Translations under genes and position numbers: made by a program | In this document: positions 7,567 through 14,393 of the stretch, one piece after another | Numbering within the stretch: position 1 is the first letter of the stretch | How the letters are laid out: each line of letters starts with the position of its first letter | Source: Oxalobacteraceae bacterium | GTDB taxonomy: Bacteria > Pseudomonadota > Gammaproteobacteria > Burkholderiales > Burkholderiaceae_D | NCBI GenBank assembly: GCA_021299035.1 | Contig: JAJTGD010000023.1 | Coordinates: 16,106-54,561 of the forward strand | Length of the DNA stretch: 38,456 nucleotides | Direction of reading: 5' to 3' | The notes under the pieces: generated by a model | The model's input: the letters and a program-made list of their open reading frames with translations, nothing else | Databases searched by the model: none | Told to the model about the DNA's origin: nothing

Positions 7567-8937
7567 TTAAGCAGATTTCAGCCAAATACGAACCGCGAGG
7601 CCACCCCCCTCGCGGTTTTTTATTTCCAGTTGCCCGCGATGTCGTTGAACCACACGATCAACAATCGCAAGCCCGAGCCCAGCGCCATTGGCTTGGCTAC
7701 GTGCGGTATCCATGCGCGTGAAGGGTCTTAGCAGGTAAGGGATTTGCGGATCCGGAATGCCAGCGCCATGGTCGGCGACTTCGATCACGATGTTTGATTG
7801 ATCTCTGCGCAGGTTGACCTCGATATGCGCACGACCGCTATCAGGCGATTTTCCGTATCTGCGCGCATTCTCAATCAGGTTACTCAAGGCGCGCGCAAGC
7901 TCGACGGCATTTCCATGGACGTGAAGCCTATCAGCGATGTGAGATTGCAGCTCAAGGTCCGGCGCGCGCTGGGCTTCCTGAATCAGCTGTTGCACCAATG
8001 CAGAGAGATCAAGATTAGCGTGTGTGCTCGGCTCTGCCGGACGAGCGTAGTCCAGAAACTGCGCGATGATGGACTCCATCTGTGCCAGATCAGATTGCAT
8101 CCCACGTTTGGCCTCATCCGATAGCGTGCCCATCTCGACTTCCAGCAACATACGCGCGATCGGCGTGCGCAGATCATGCGAGATACCCGCAAGAATCACG
8201 GCCCTGTCTGATTCAACCTGCTTGAGGTCTTGCGCCATCTGATTGAAGCTGCGGTTCGCCTCACGAATTTCTGCTGGTCCTGACTCCGGTAAACGCGGCG
8301 GTGATTTACCACGCGCAATTGCACGCGCTGCTGTTGATAATCTGGCCAGTGGTTGATTAATCAGACGGCTGATGAACACCGCGCCGACCAGCGATAGCAG
8401 TAGGGTGACACCAGCCCAGCCTATCCATTGGATACTCGACGCGCCCTCAATGAGATCGGAGTCCAGCATCAACCAGTAATCATCGTCTTCAATATAAAAA
8501 CTAACCCAGAAACCTTCCTCGCCATTCACCTCGCCCGCAAACTCGGTTCTGTTATCCAGACGCCGACGTACATTTGTCGTGACCAGACGAACCAGCTCGG
8601 TGTCTGGCAGTGCCTCCATTTTGTCGGTGAGTTCTTTGGGGTAGATACGAATACCCTGCGTGATTGCGAGATCAAGCAGCAGTTCACGTCGAAGCATCGG
8701 CGCCGAGTGCAATAGCGCGGCGCGGGTAATGGTGACGATGGAATCTACCTGTGCGGCGATTTGCTCACTGCGGGGTGTGCGTTCAACCACCCGAAAACTC
8801 GCGACCCAAGCCGCCATGCTGACCGCAATCAAAAATGCCAGCAGGAAGAAGGTTCGCCAGAGTAGGCCGCTCCTGAGCCAGCTGCGCTCGCGCGCGAGTG
8901 CGCCTTCAGGCCTTGACGCCATCGGGGATGAACACAT
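7567..8937 (-). CDS. envZ: EnvZ-type sensor histidine kinase
   Basis: 456 residues. An N-terminal membrane segment (residues about 24-46), a periplasmic sensor of about 120 residues and a second membrane segment (about 170-190) precede a HAMP linker. The phospho-acceptor is His254 in AGISHDLRTPIARM, very like EnvZ. LSNLIENARRYG is the N box, VADHGAGIPD the G1 box and GAGLGLAIVDR the G2 box. It senses osmolarity or envelope state in the family. It overlaps the end of ompR by 32 bases if started at 8937, or 17 bases with the ATG at 8922; no RBS decides between them. Its 3' end contains the opposite-strand terminator. Confidence 0.93.
   Translation of the reverse strand: MCSSPMASRPEGALARERSWLRSGLLWRTFFLLAFLIAVSMAAWVASFRVVERTPRSEQIAAQVDSIVTITRAALLHSAPMLRRELLLDLAITQGIRIYPKELTDKMEALPDTELVRLVTTNVRRRLDNRTEFAGEVNGEEGFWVSFYIEDDDYWLMLDSDLIEGASSIQWIGWAGVTLLLSLVGAVFISRLINQPLARLSTAARAIARGKSPPRLPESGPAEIREANRSFNQMAQDLKQVESDRAVILAGISHDLRTPIARMLLEVEMGTLSDEAKRGMQSDLAQMESIIAQFLDYARPAEPSTHANLDLSALVQQLIQEAQRAPDLELQSHIADRLHVHGNAVELARALSNLIENARRYGKSPDSGRAHIEVNLRRDQSNIVIEVADHGAGIPDPQIPYLLRPFTRMDTARSQANGAGLGLAIVDRVVQRHRGQLEIKNREGGGLAVRIWLKSA
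7591..7625 (+). terminator. Rho-independent terminator of the rubrerythrin operon, inside envZ
   Basis: AACCGCGAGG (7591-7600), a 7-base loop, then CCTCGCGGTT (7608-7617) form a perfect 10-bp stem followed by a run of T (TTTTTTATTT). It acts on the plus strand, 35 bases after the DUF3501 stop, and lies within the last codons of the minus-strand sensor kinase gene. The minus strand lacks a T-run here. Confidence 0.9.
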
Positions 8938-9673
8938 AACCCAGACCCCACACGGTCTGGATAAAGCGCGGGCTAGCTGGATCGGGCTCGATCAGTTTGC
9001 GCAGACGAGAAATCTGAACATCAAGGCTACGATCGAATACCTCGTACTCGCGACCACGCGCCAGCTCCATTAGCTTCTCGCGCGATAGTGGTTGACGCGC
9101 GTGACGCGCCAGCACTTTCAGCACCGAAAACTCACCGCTGGTGAGTGGCACGAGTTCACCTTGCTTGGTCAGCGTGCGTTTCTCAAGGTCAAAGCTGAAC
9201 TCGCCGAACACATAGGTTTCGGGCTTGTCTGATGGTGCACCTGGGATGTCATCCGGCAATGCGCGCCGCAGTACGGCAGAGATACGCGCCAGTAGCTCAC
9301 GCGGATTGAACGGCTTGGGCAGATAGTCATCGGCGCCGGCATCCAGCCCGGCGATACGGTCGCCGTCTTCGCCTTTGGCGGTGAGCATGATGATTGGCGT
9401 CTGGTCGCCGCCGTTGCGCAGGCGCTGGCAGATCGAGATGCCGTCCTCACCCGGTAGCATCAAGTCGAGCACCAGCAAATCAAAGCGCTCGCGCACCCAG
9501 AAGCGGTTCATCTCGACCGGGCTGGCGGCGACATAAACCGCAAAGCCGCTCTCCGTCAGAAAGCGCTTCAGTAATTCGCGTAGTCGGGCATCGTCATCCA
9601 CCACAAGGATGCGGGCTTGATTGCCAGGGCTGCGCTTGGACAGGACGGGTGTGACCGGGTTGGTCGAGTTCAT
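8906..9673 (-). CDS. ompR: OmpR-type response regulator
   Basis: 255 residues: an N-terminal receiver domain and a C-terminal winged-helix DNA-binding domain. Acidic residues Asp26-28 (VVDDD), the phospho-acceptor Asp70 (LLVLDLMLPGEDG), Thr98 and Lys120 (YLPKPF) are all present. The C-terminal part reads LTSGEFSVLKVLARHARQPLSREKL and ends with the usual FIQTVWGLGYVF. It is upstream of and overlaps the kinase gene, the normal ompR-envZ order. Two TTACAAA half-sites lie 52-68 bases upstream and may allow autoregulation. Confidence 0.94.
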   Translation of the reverse strand: MNSTNPVTPVLSKRSPGNQARILVVDDDARLRELLKRFLTESGFAVYVAASPVEMNRFWVRERFDLLVLDLMLPGEDGISICQRLRNGGDQTPIIMLTAKGEDGDRIAGLDAGADDYLPKPFNPRELLARISAVLRRALPDDIPGAPSDKPETYVFGEFSFDLEKRTLTKQGELVPLTSGEFSVLKVLARHARQPLSREKLMELARGREYEVFDRSLDVQISRLRKLIEPDPASPRFIQTVWGLGYVFIPDGVKA

Positions 9674-9724
9674 GGCCGTATGTTAACGTCGAACCCACCC
9701 AGGGGGTCTGAGTACCGTAGGCAA

Positions 9725-9741
9725 TTACAAAGCCTTACAAA
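9725..9741. promoter_or_regulatory. Tandem TTACAAA half-sites, OmpR-family-like
   Basis: TTACAAA occurs at 9725-9731 and 9735-9741, a 10-bp period (one helical turn) typical of OmpR/PhoB-class dimers. The site sits between ompR (minus) and the small exported-protein gene (plus). A TAAACT -10-like box lies at 9781-9786. Binding by this OmpR is inferred from spacing and position only. Confidence 0.4.
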
Positions 9742-9831
9742 CTTCGCTAATCGCCCATACCGCTCCGCTCCGTGAAAAAGTAAACTAGAGGGCTTATGGC
9801 GAGTGACCGCTCGCTGCACAGATCACCATTG

Positions 9832-10122
9832 ATGAAGAAACGGCTCCTCCCGCTCTATTTGCTGGCTACATGTTGCCTGGTTGACTTGGCTATGGCTCAG
9901 CCTGCGCCATCGCGCCCGGGGCAGGGTCGCCAGGACGCTGCGCCGCCCGCGCAGCAGCCAAGTCAGCGCCGTGATGACGCTCGCCCAGCCACGCCGCCGC
10001 AACCTGCGCAGGACGCTGCTCAGCGTTCCTCGCGCCTCAGCCCAGAAGAGCGCAAGGAGCTGCGTCAACAGATTCATGAAGCAGGGCACGACCTTTATCC
10101 ACGCAAGCGAACCGCCCCGTAA
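9832..10122 (+). CDS. Small exported Pro/Gln-rich protein of unknown function
   Basis: 96 residues. MKKRLLPLYLLATCCLVDLA followed by MAQ looks like a cleavable signal peptide. The mature part is a low-complexity Pro/Gln/Ala/Arg stretch (about residues 27-70) ending in a conserved-looking segment LSPEERKELRQQIHEAGHDL. Proteins with a similar SPEER-LR-I-AG tail occur in other betaproteobacteria, but I know of no function. The frame is open 36 bases further upstream; the ATG at 9832 is chosen because the signal peptide begins there. It is divergent from ompR and may share its control region. Periplasmic location is inferred. Confidence 0.7.
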   Translation: MKKRLLPLYLLATCCLVDLAMAQPAPSRPGQGRQDAAPPAQQPSQRRDDARPATPPQPAQDAAQRSSRLSPEERKELRQQIHEAGHDLYPRKRTAP

Positions 10123-10146
10123 TTGCTCTTTTCATAGCAGCCTCGG

Positions 10147-10176
10147 TTGCTCGAGGGGTGCTTACTCGGCTATAAT
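10147..10176 (+). promoter_or_regulatory. Promoter of tRNA-Arg
   Basis: TTGCTC (10147-10152), an 18-base spacer and a perfect TATAAT (10171-10176), ending 11 bases before the mature tRNA 5' end. The 5' leader would be only about 5 bases. The -35 overlaps a small CCTCG/CGAGG inverted repeat. Confidence 0.75.
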
Positions 10177-10187
10177 CCCGCCTCTGC

Positions 10188-10264
10188 GCGGCCGTAGCTC
10201 AGCTGGATAGAGTACTTGGCTACGAACCAAGGGGTCGTGGGTTCAATTCCTGCCGGCCGCGCCA
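10188..10264 (+). tRNA. tRNA-Arg (anticodon ACG)
   Basis: 77 bases including an encoded CCA end. The acceptor stem is GCGGCCG/CGGCCGC with G as discriminator. The D arm is GCTC/GAGT, the anticodon stem CTTGG/CCAAG with loop CTACGAA (anticodon ACG at 10222-10224), and the T arm has loop TTCAATT. A34 would be edited to inosine by TadA to read CGU, CGC and CGA. It stands alone with its own promoter and terminator, just upstream of a toxin-antitoxin pair. Confidence 0.97.
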
Positions 10265-10284
10265 CAAATACTGCAATAAGATCA

Positions 10285-10320
10285 ACGGGTTAGCGCCAAA
10301 AGTGCTGGCCCGTTTTTCTT
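10285..10320 (+). terminator. Terminator after tRNA-Arg
   Basis: ACGGGTTAGC and GCTGGCCCGT pair over 10 positions (two G-T pairs) around a short A-rich loop, followed by TTTTTCTTTCT. It closes the single-gene tRNA unit. Confidence 0.8.
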
Positions 10321-10363
10321 TCTGGGTGTCAACGGTGCTGACATCTTGATCGGCCTCAAACGT

Positions 10364-10421
10364 TCAGAATTGGCATCTGCGGCCGACATTGCTACAATCA
10401 GACCATTCTAGTCAGAATTGG
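10364..10421 (+). promoter_or_regulatory. Promoter and candidate operators of the toxin-antitoxin operon
   Basis: TTGGCA (10370-10375) and TACAAT (10393-10398) are spaced by 17 bases. TCAGAATTGG occurs twice, at 10364-10373 over the -35 and at 10412-10421 running into the RBS. A palindrome ATTCT-AGTC-AGAAT (10405-10418) covers the start of the leader. This fits autorepression by the antitoxin or the complex. Confidence 0.7.
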
Positions 10422-10429
10422 AGGTGCCG

Positions 10430-10681
10430 ATGCGCGCTTGGCAAATTCAAGAGGCGAAAGCCCATCTGTCTGAGCTCGTTCGGGAAACCGAGCACGCCGG
10501 ACCGCAAGCGATCACTTGGCACGGCCGCGAGGTTGCCATCGTGCTGTCAAAGGCCGAGTACGATCGGCTCAGCGGCGCTGGCCAGTCGTTAGTCGAGTTT
10601 ATGCGTGGCTCGCCTCTGTACGATTCCGATGACATTGAATTCGTCCGTGACACCAGCCCCACTCGGGAATCGGTACTTTGA
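10430..10681 (+). CDS. Phd/YefM-type antitoxin
   Basis: 83 residues. The N-terminal half is the Phd/YefM DNA-binding fold: MRAWQIQEAKAHLSELVRE, then the usual ITWHGREVAIVLSKAEYDRL. The C-terminal tail (about residues 50-83, acidic) is the part expected to wrap and block the toxin. The ATG at 10430 is preferred, with GAGGTG at 10420-10425 as RBS; the frame also has a TTG 12 bases upstream. It overlaps the toxin start by 4 bases. It should repress its own promoter at the repeats upstream. Confidence 0.9.
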   Translation: MRAWQIQEAKAHLSELVRETEHAGPQAITWHGREVAIVLSKAEYDRLSGAGQSLVEFMRGSPLYDSDDIEFVRDTSPTRESVL

Positions 10682-11088
10682 GCTACCTGATCGACACCAA
10701 TGTGTTGTCAGAGCTCCGACGGCGCGAACCAGACGCCAATGTAGTGCGCTGGATGGCCGAGCGCCCGGGCAACACACTGTACTTATCGGTCCTCACCATG
10801 GGCGAGTTGCGTAAAGGTGTAGAGGCCTTGCCAGAGGGGGATCGCAAACGTCGACTGTTGGACTGGTTGGAAGTAGAGCTGCCGACTTACTTTGCGAGCC
10901 GTATTTTGCCGGTAGATACTGCGGTCGCTGATCGATGGGGACGGCTGATGGCACAAGCAGGCCGTCCGCTGGGCGCGGTAGATAGCTTATTGGCGGCTAC
11001 AGCCCTATGTCATGACCTCACACTCGTCACTCGAAACCTGAAGGATTTCAGGCATCAAGATTTACAAGTGCTAGACCCATGGGCCTAG
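10678..11088 (+). CDS. vapC: VapC-type PIN-domain toxin (TTG start)
   Basis: 136 residues, the normal size of a PIN-domain toxin, a Mg-dependent RNase that usually cuts tRNA or rRNA. The acidic active-site residues are visible: Asp6 (YLIDTNVLSE), Glu43 (MGELRKG), Asp102 (GAVDSLLAATA) and Asp123 in TRNLKDF. It starts with TTG in the TTGA overlap with the antitoxin stop, so its translation is coupled to and probably limited by that of the antitoxin. The fold looks complete and active. Its RNA target cannot be told from sequence. Confidence 0.92.
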   Translation: MSYLIDTNVLSELRRREPDANVVRWMAERPGNTLYLSVLTMGELRKGVEALPEGDRKRRLLDWLEVELPTYFASRILPVDTAVADRWGRLMAQAGRPLGAVDSLLAATALCHDLTLVTRNLKDFRHQDLQVLDPWA

Positions 11089-11196
11089 TCAATCACCATT
11101 AACGCTACCAGACAAAAAGCAAAGCTGACCGTCCATCAGGACTACGGCACGAAATCAAGCCGCTGTCCTCGATTCAGAAACGTGGTGACAACTCGC

Positions 11197-11898
11197 TCAT
11201 TTTCGGCCAGCGACTTGGTGGCGTAGCTCTGCAAGCTCGTCACGCAGTATGCGCAATTCAGCCAGGACCAACTCTTCTGGTTTGGGTTGGCCTGCTTGCT
11301 TACTCGAGTTCAGAGAATCAACAATCACTGCGATAAACAGATTAATAATCACAAAGGTCGCAATGAAGATGAAGATGACAAAAAACAGCCAGGCATGCGG
11401 GAAGATTTCCATAACTGGACGAGCCACGCCTTCAGACCAGCTCTCCAGCGTCATCACCTGAAATAGGGTGAACATGGTGGTACCCAGATCGCCGAATAAA
11501 TCCGGGAATTTTGAGCCAAACATATTGGTAGCGATGACGGCGAATACATAAAAAATCACCATAATCAAACCAAACACCGAGCTCAGACTCGGCAGTGAAT
11601 GCAGCAAGCCGATCACTACTTTGCGCATGCTGTCTATCTTGTTGACCAAGCGAAGGAAGAATCTAAACCCGCGCGCAGTCATTAGTAGTGCCAGTTCGCC
11701 GATAAATATCCAAAGAATAATCTGGTCGATCAGATGTAATTCATAACCAGCCACAGCCATAATGTTTTGGCTGGTTTCCAAGCCGAGAATCAATGCATTA
11801 ACGACAATCAGTACGACCAGCGTGTGCTGCACCTTCGTATGACCGATGAAATTCTCGATGGATTGTCTCCATCCGGATGTGTTCGCGACGTATTCCAT
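11197..11898 (-). CDS. Bacterial voltage-gated-type sodium channel lacking S3 and most of S4
   Basis: 233 residues; NaChBac/NavAb relatives are about 265-280. The pore is canonical: S5 (about 92-127), the selectivity filter TLESWSEG at 150-157, S6 (about 170-195) and a C-terminal coiled-coil-like tail (205-228). S1 (about 24-43) and S2 (about 53-76) are also clear. After S2 the protein passes directly from RGFRFF (residue 81) to LRLVNKIDSMRKVV, which corresponds to the S4-S5 linker. Compared with NavAb from memory, about 34 residues are absent: S3 and nearly all of S4 with the gating arginines. The frame is kept. S2 still has Asp58 and Glu68. Either a voltage-insensitive four-helix Na channel or a decayed or mis-assembled gene. 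Confidence 0.85.
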   Translation of the reverse strand: MEYVANTSGWRQSIENFIGHTKVQHTLVVLIVVNALILGLETSQNIMAVAGYELHLIDQIILWIFIGELALLMTARGFRFFLRLVNKIDSMRKVVIGLLHSLPSLSSVFGLIMVIFYVFAVIATNMFGSKFPDLFGDLGTTMFTLFQVMTLESWSEGVARPVMEIFPHAWLFFVIFIFIATFVIINLFIAVIVDSLNSSKQAGQPKPEELVLAELRILRDELAELRHQVAGRK

Positions 11899-12069
11899 GT
11901 ACGGGTTCTTGTGGGTTTGATAAATGAATCAGGTAAACCAGATATTTTACAGGACTGGTCTGACCCATCCTCGGTCAACAAGTCTCAGCAGGCTAGCGCG
12001 CAGAATTAGTCGCGGCTCGGCACGGTGCGTTAAGGAAATAAGCTTGTTGGGGGCAGTTGGTTGCAAGCA

Positions 12070-12087
12070 GGGCCTCGAATGAGGCCC
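12070..12087. terminator. Short perfect hairpin, possible terminator
   Basis: GGGCCTC-GAAT-GAGGCCC, a 7-bp stem about 33 bases beyond the stop of the minus-strand molybdenum oxidoreductase gene. There is no T-run on the minus strand, so it is a weak terminator candidate. The rest of the 221-base gap shows nothing clear. Confidence 0.4.
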
Positions 12088-12119
12088 CACATCTTTCACG
12101 CATATTTCACACCAGGGTG

Positions 12120-14261
12120 TCAGGTTTTGTAGCGGAAGCCGTGGTGTTTCAGGGGTAGCGAGCGGATGCGCTTGCCGGTAGCTGAGAACAGCGCGTTTAC
12201 CATCGCAGGAATCACACCACCGATCGGTGGTTCGCCCACGCCACCCCAGAAGTCGAAGGTAGGAACCAGTACCGGGATGATCTCTGGTTTGACGTTGATA
12301 CGCGCGAGCGGATAGTCATGGAAATTCGACTGTTTCACTGCGCCGTTTTCAATGGTGATCTCTTCGCCCATGATCGCTGAAAGACCCCAGAACACACCGC
12401 CTTCAATTTGCGCCTTCACTGCATCCGGATGTACCACATGGCCGCTGTCTATTGCCACCGCAACGCGCTTGACCTCGATCTCTTTGCCATTGGTAAGTTT
12501 GAGTTCGACAGCAGCCGCAGTGAAACTGCCATAAGAGTCAACCACGGCGATACCGCGATGAATACCGGCGGCCGGCGCTTTATCCCAGCCGATGGCCTTG
12601 GCTACAGCATCCAGCACCGCCAGGTCTTTTTTACCTTGTAATAGCGGACGACGGAATTGCACCGGATCTTTGCCAGCGGCATGTGCGAGTTCATCAATAA
12701 AGCATTCGCGGTAGAACGGATTATTAGTATGTGCAACCGCGCGCCAAAACCCTGGTGGTACGTGAACATCCCGCATCACATACTCATTGGTGAAATTCGG
12801 TACAGCATACGGGTTATCTCTAAAAACTCGGGTATTAATTTGGTCAACACCGTCTTTGACGAATTGCGGGTAAACCGTAATCGCAATCGATTGATCCGAC
12901 TGCCGCACATGCCAACCCAGCCACTGACCATCTTTATCGAGCGCACCGCGAATCTTGACCAGCGATACTGGACGGTAGCGGCCCTGACGCATGTCTTCTT
13001 CACGCGACCATTGCAAGCGGATGGGCGTGCCGGGTAAGGCCATCGCGATTTTGACGGCCTGCTTGGTGAAATCCTGATGCGGACCGCGTCGACCAAACCC
13101 ACCACCTGCGTGCATTTTATGGATATGAATTTTTTGCAGTGGTAAGCCTGAAGCATCGGCTGCAGCGGCAATCGACGATTCGCCATTTTGCGTACCGACC
13201 CACACTTCCAATTTGTCAGGCGTGTACAGCGCAGCAGCGTTTTGCGGCTCCATGGTGGCGTGATTCATAAAGCCGGTGTAAAACTCGGCCTCGAGTACCT
13301 TATGCGCATTGGCGAATGCTTTATCAACATCGCCGTCCTTGCGTGCGATCGGCGCGTTTGCTTGCGTCAGGCCTTCTCGCAGATTGGCCATGATGGAATC
13401 GCTGGAAACTTTGTCTTTATCGCCATTCTCCCAGCTGACTTTTACTTTCTTGAGCGCCTCATTGGCTTGCCACCAGTTGGTGGCAAGCACCGCGACCCAG
13501 TCATCACCCGTGACAACATGCTTCACGCCCGGCATCGCCTTGGCAGCGCTATCGTCATGGCTCTTCAAGAAACCACCGAAGACCGGGCTTTGCAATATCG
13601 AGGCATGGAGCATGCCGGGTAGGCGGATGTCGGAAGCATAGATTTGCGAGCCATTCACCTTGGCGGGAATATCGAAGCGTGCAGGTGAGGTACCCGCGAT
13701 CTTCCAGTCTTTGGGATTTTTCAGCGGCGGGTTCTCTGGTACCGGCAGTGTGGATGCCAGCGCTGCCAGTTCGCCATAACGCAGTTTTTTGCCCGAGCTA
13801 TGAATCACCTGACCATTCTCTGCGCGGCACTCAGAAACGGGCACGTTCCATTGCTGGGCAGCGGCGGCAATTAGCATCATGCGCGCAGCAGCGCCGCCCT
13901 TGCGGACATAGTCATGGGAGTCGCGGATGCCACGGCTACCGCCGGTCGACATGTCTTTCCATATCTTGTTGCGACGGATATGTTCGTTGACATCAGCGTA
14001 CTCGGGGCGCACCTTGCTCCAGTCGCACGCGAGTTCTTCCGCCACCAGCTGCGCTAGCCCGGTAAATGTGCCTTGGCCAAGCTCGGAGCGGGCGATGCGG
14101 ATGGTTACCGTGTCATCGGGTGCGATCACGACCCAGTGCGTAACTTCGGCAGCACCCGGATTAGCGGCAGCCCCCTGTATGCCCAGCACAAAGGCACCGC
14201 TCAGTGCAGCGGATTGCTTCAAGAAGGTGCGACGCGAGGGGCGGGTGGGGACGATGCTCAT
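12120..14261 (-). CDS. IorB-like molybdenum hydroxylase large subunit, Tat-exported
   Basis: 713 residues, typical of the isoquinoline 1-oxidoreductase beta-subunit group of the xanthine oxidase family, which hydroxylates N-heterocycles or oxidises aldehydes. The twin-arginine signal RRTFLKQSAALSGAF (Arg10-Arg11) predicts folded export. Molybdopterin-binding motifs include SELGQGTFTGLAQLVAEEL, AGGGFGRRGPHQDF and the C-terminal GVGEPPIGGVIPAMVNALF, whose Glu is the expected catalytic base. The ATG at 14261 is chosen over one 30 bases upstream because ACGGAG lies 8-13 bases before it and the Tat peptide starts there. No 2Fe-2S alpha subunit or cytochrome gene is adjacent, although such enzymes usually need one. 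Confidence 0.9.
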   Translation of the reverse strand: MSIVPTRPSRRTFLKQSAALSGAFVLGIQGAAANPGAAEVTHWVVIAPDDTVTIRIARSELGQGTFTGLAQLVAEELACDWSKVRPEYADVNEHIRRNKIWKDMSTGGSRGIRDSHDYVRKGGAAARMMLIAAAAQQWNVPVSECRAENGQVIHSSGKKLRYGELAALASTLPVPENPPLKNPKDWKIAGTSPARFDIPAKVNGSQIYASDIRLPGMLHASILQSPVFGGFLKSHDDSAAKAMPGVKHVVTGDDWVAVLATNWWQANEALKKVKVSWENGDKDKVSSDSIMANLREGLTQANAPIARKDGDVDKAFANAHKVLEAEFYTGFMNHATMEPQNAAALYTPDKLEVWVGTQNGESSIAAAADASGLPLQKIHIHKMHAGGGFGRRGPHQDFTKQAVKIAMALPGTPIRLQWSREEDMRQGRYRPVSLVKIRGALDKDGQWLGWHVRQSDQSIAITVYPQFVKDGVDQINTRVFRDNPYAVPNFTNEYVMRDVHVPPGFWRAVAHTNNPFYRECFIDELAHAAGKDPVQFRRPLLQGKKDLAVLDAVAKAIGWDKAPAAGIHRGIAVVDSYGSFTAAAVELKLTNGKEIEVKRVAVAIDSGHVVHPDAVKAQIEGGVFWGLSAIMGEEITIENGAVKQSNFHDYPLARINVKPEIIPVLVPTFDFWGGVGEPPIGGVIPAMVNALFSATGKRIRSLPLKHHGFRYKT

Positions 14262-14393
14262 GCGATGACTCCGTGGGGTGAGGTTTACCAACTGGATTCT
14301 AAAGCATGGAAGAAATGCGCCGCTTGAGCTTTGGAAAGTGAAATCGGCGTCGCGACACGGTAAACTGACCCATAAAGGCTAGGGAGAAACTGG

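Noticed and set aside
10188..12000. Possible integrated element using tRNA-Arg as attachment site
   Set aside because: No integrase gene and no second copy of the tRNA 3' end found by eye; only the toxin-antitoxin pair follows.
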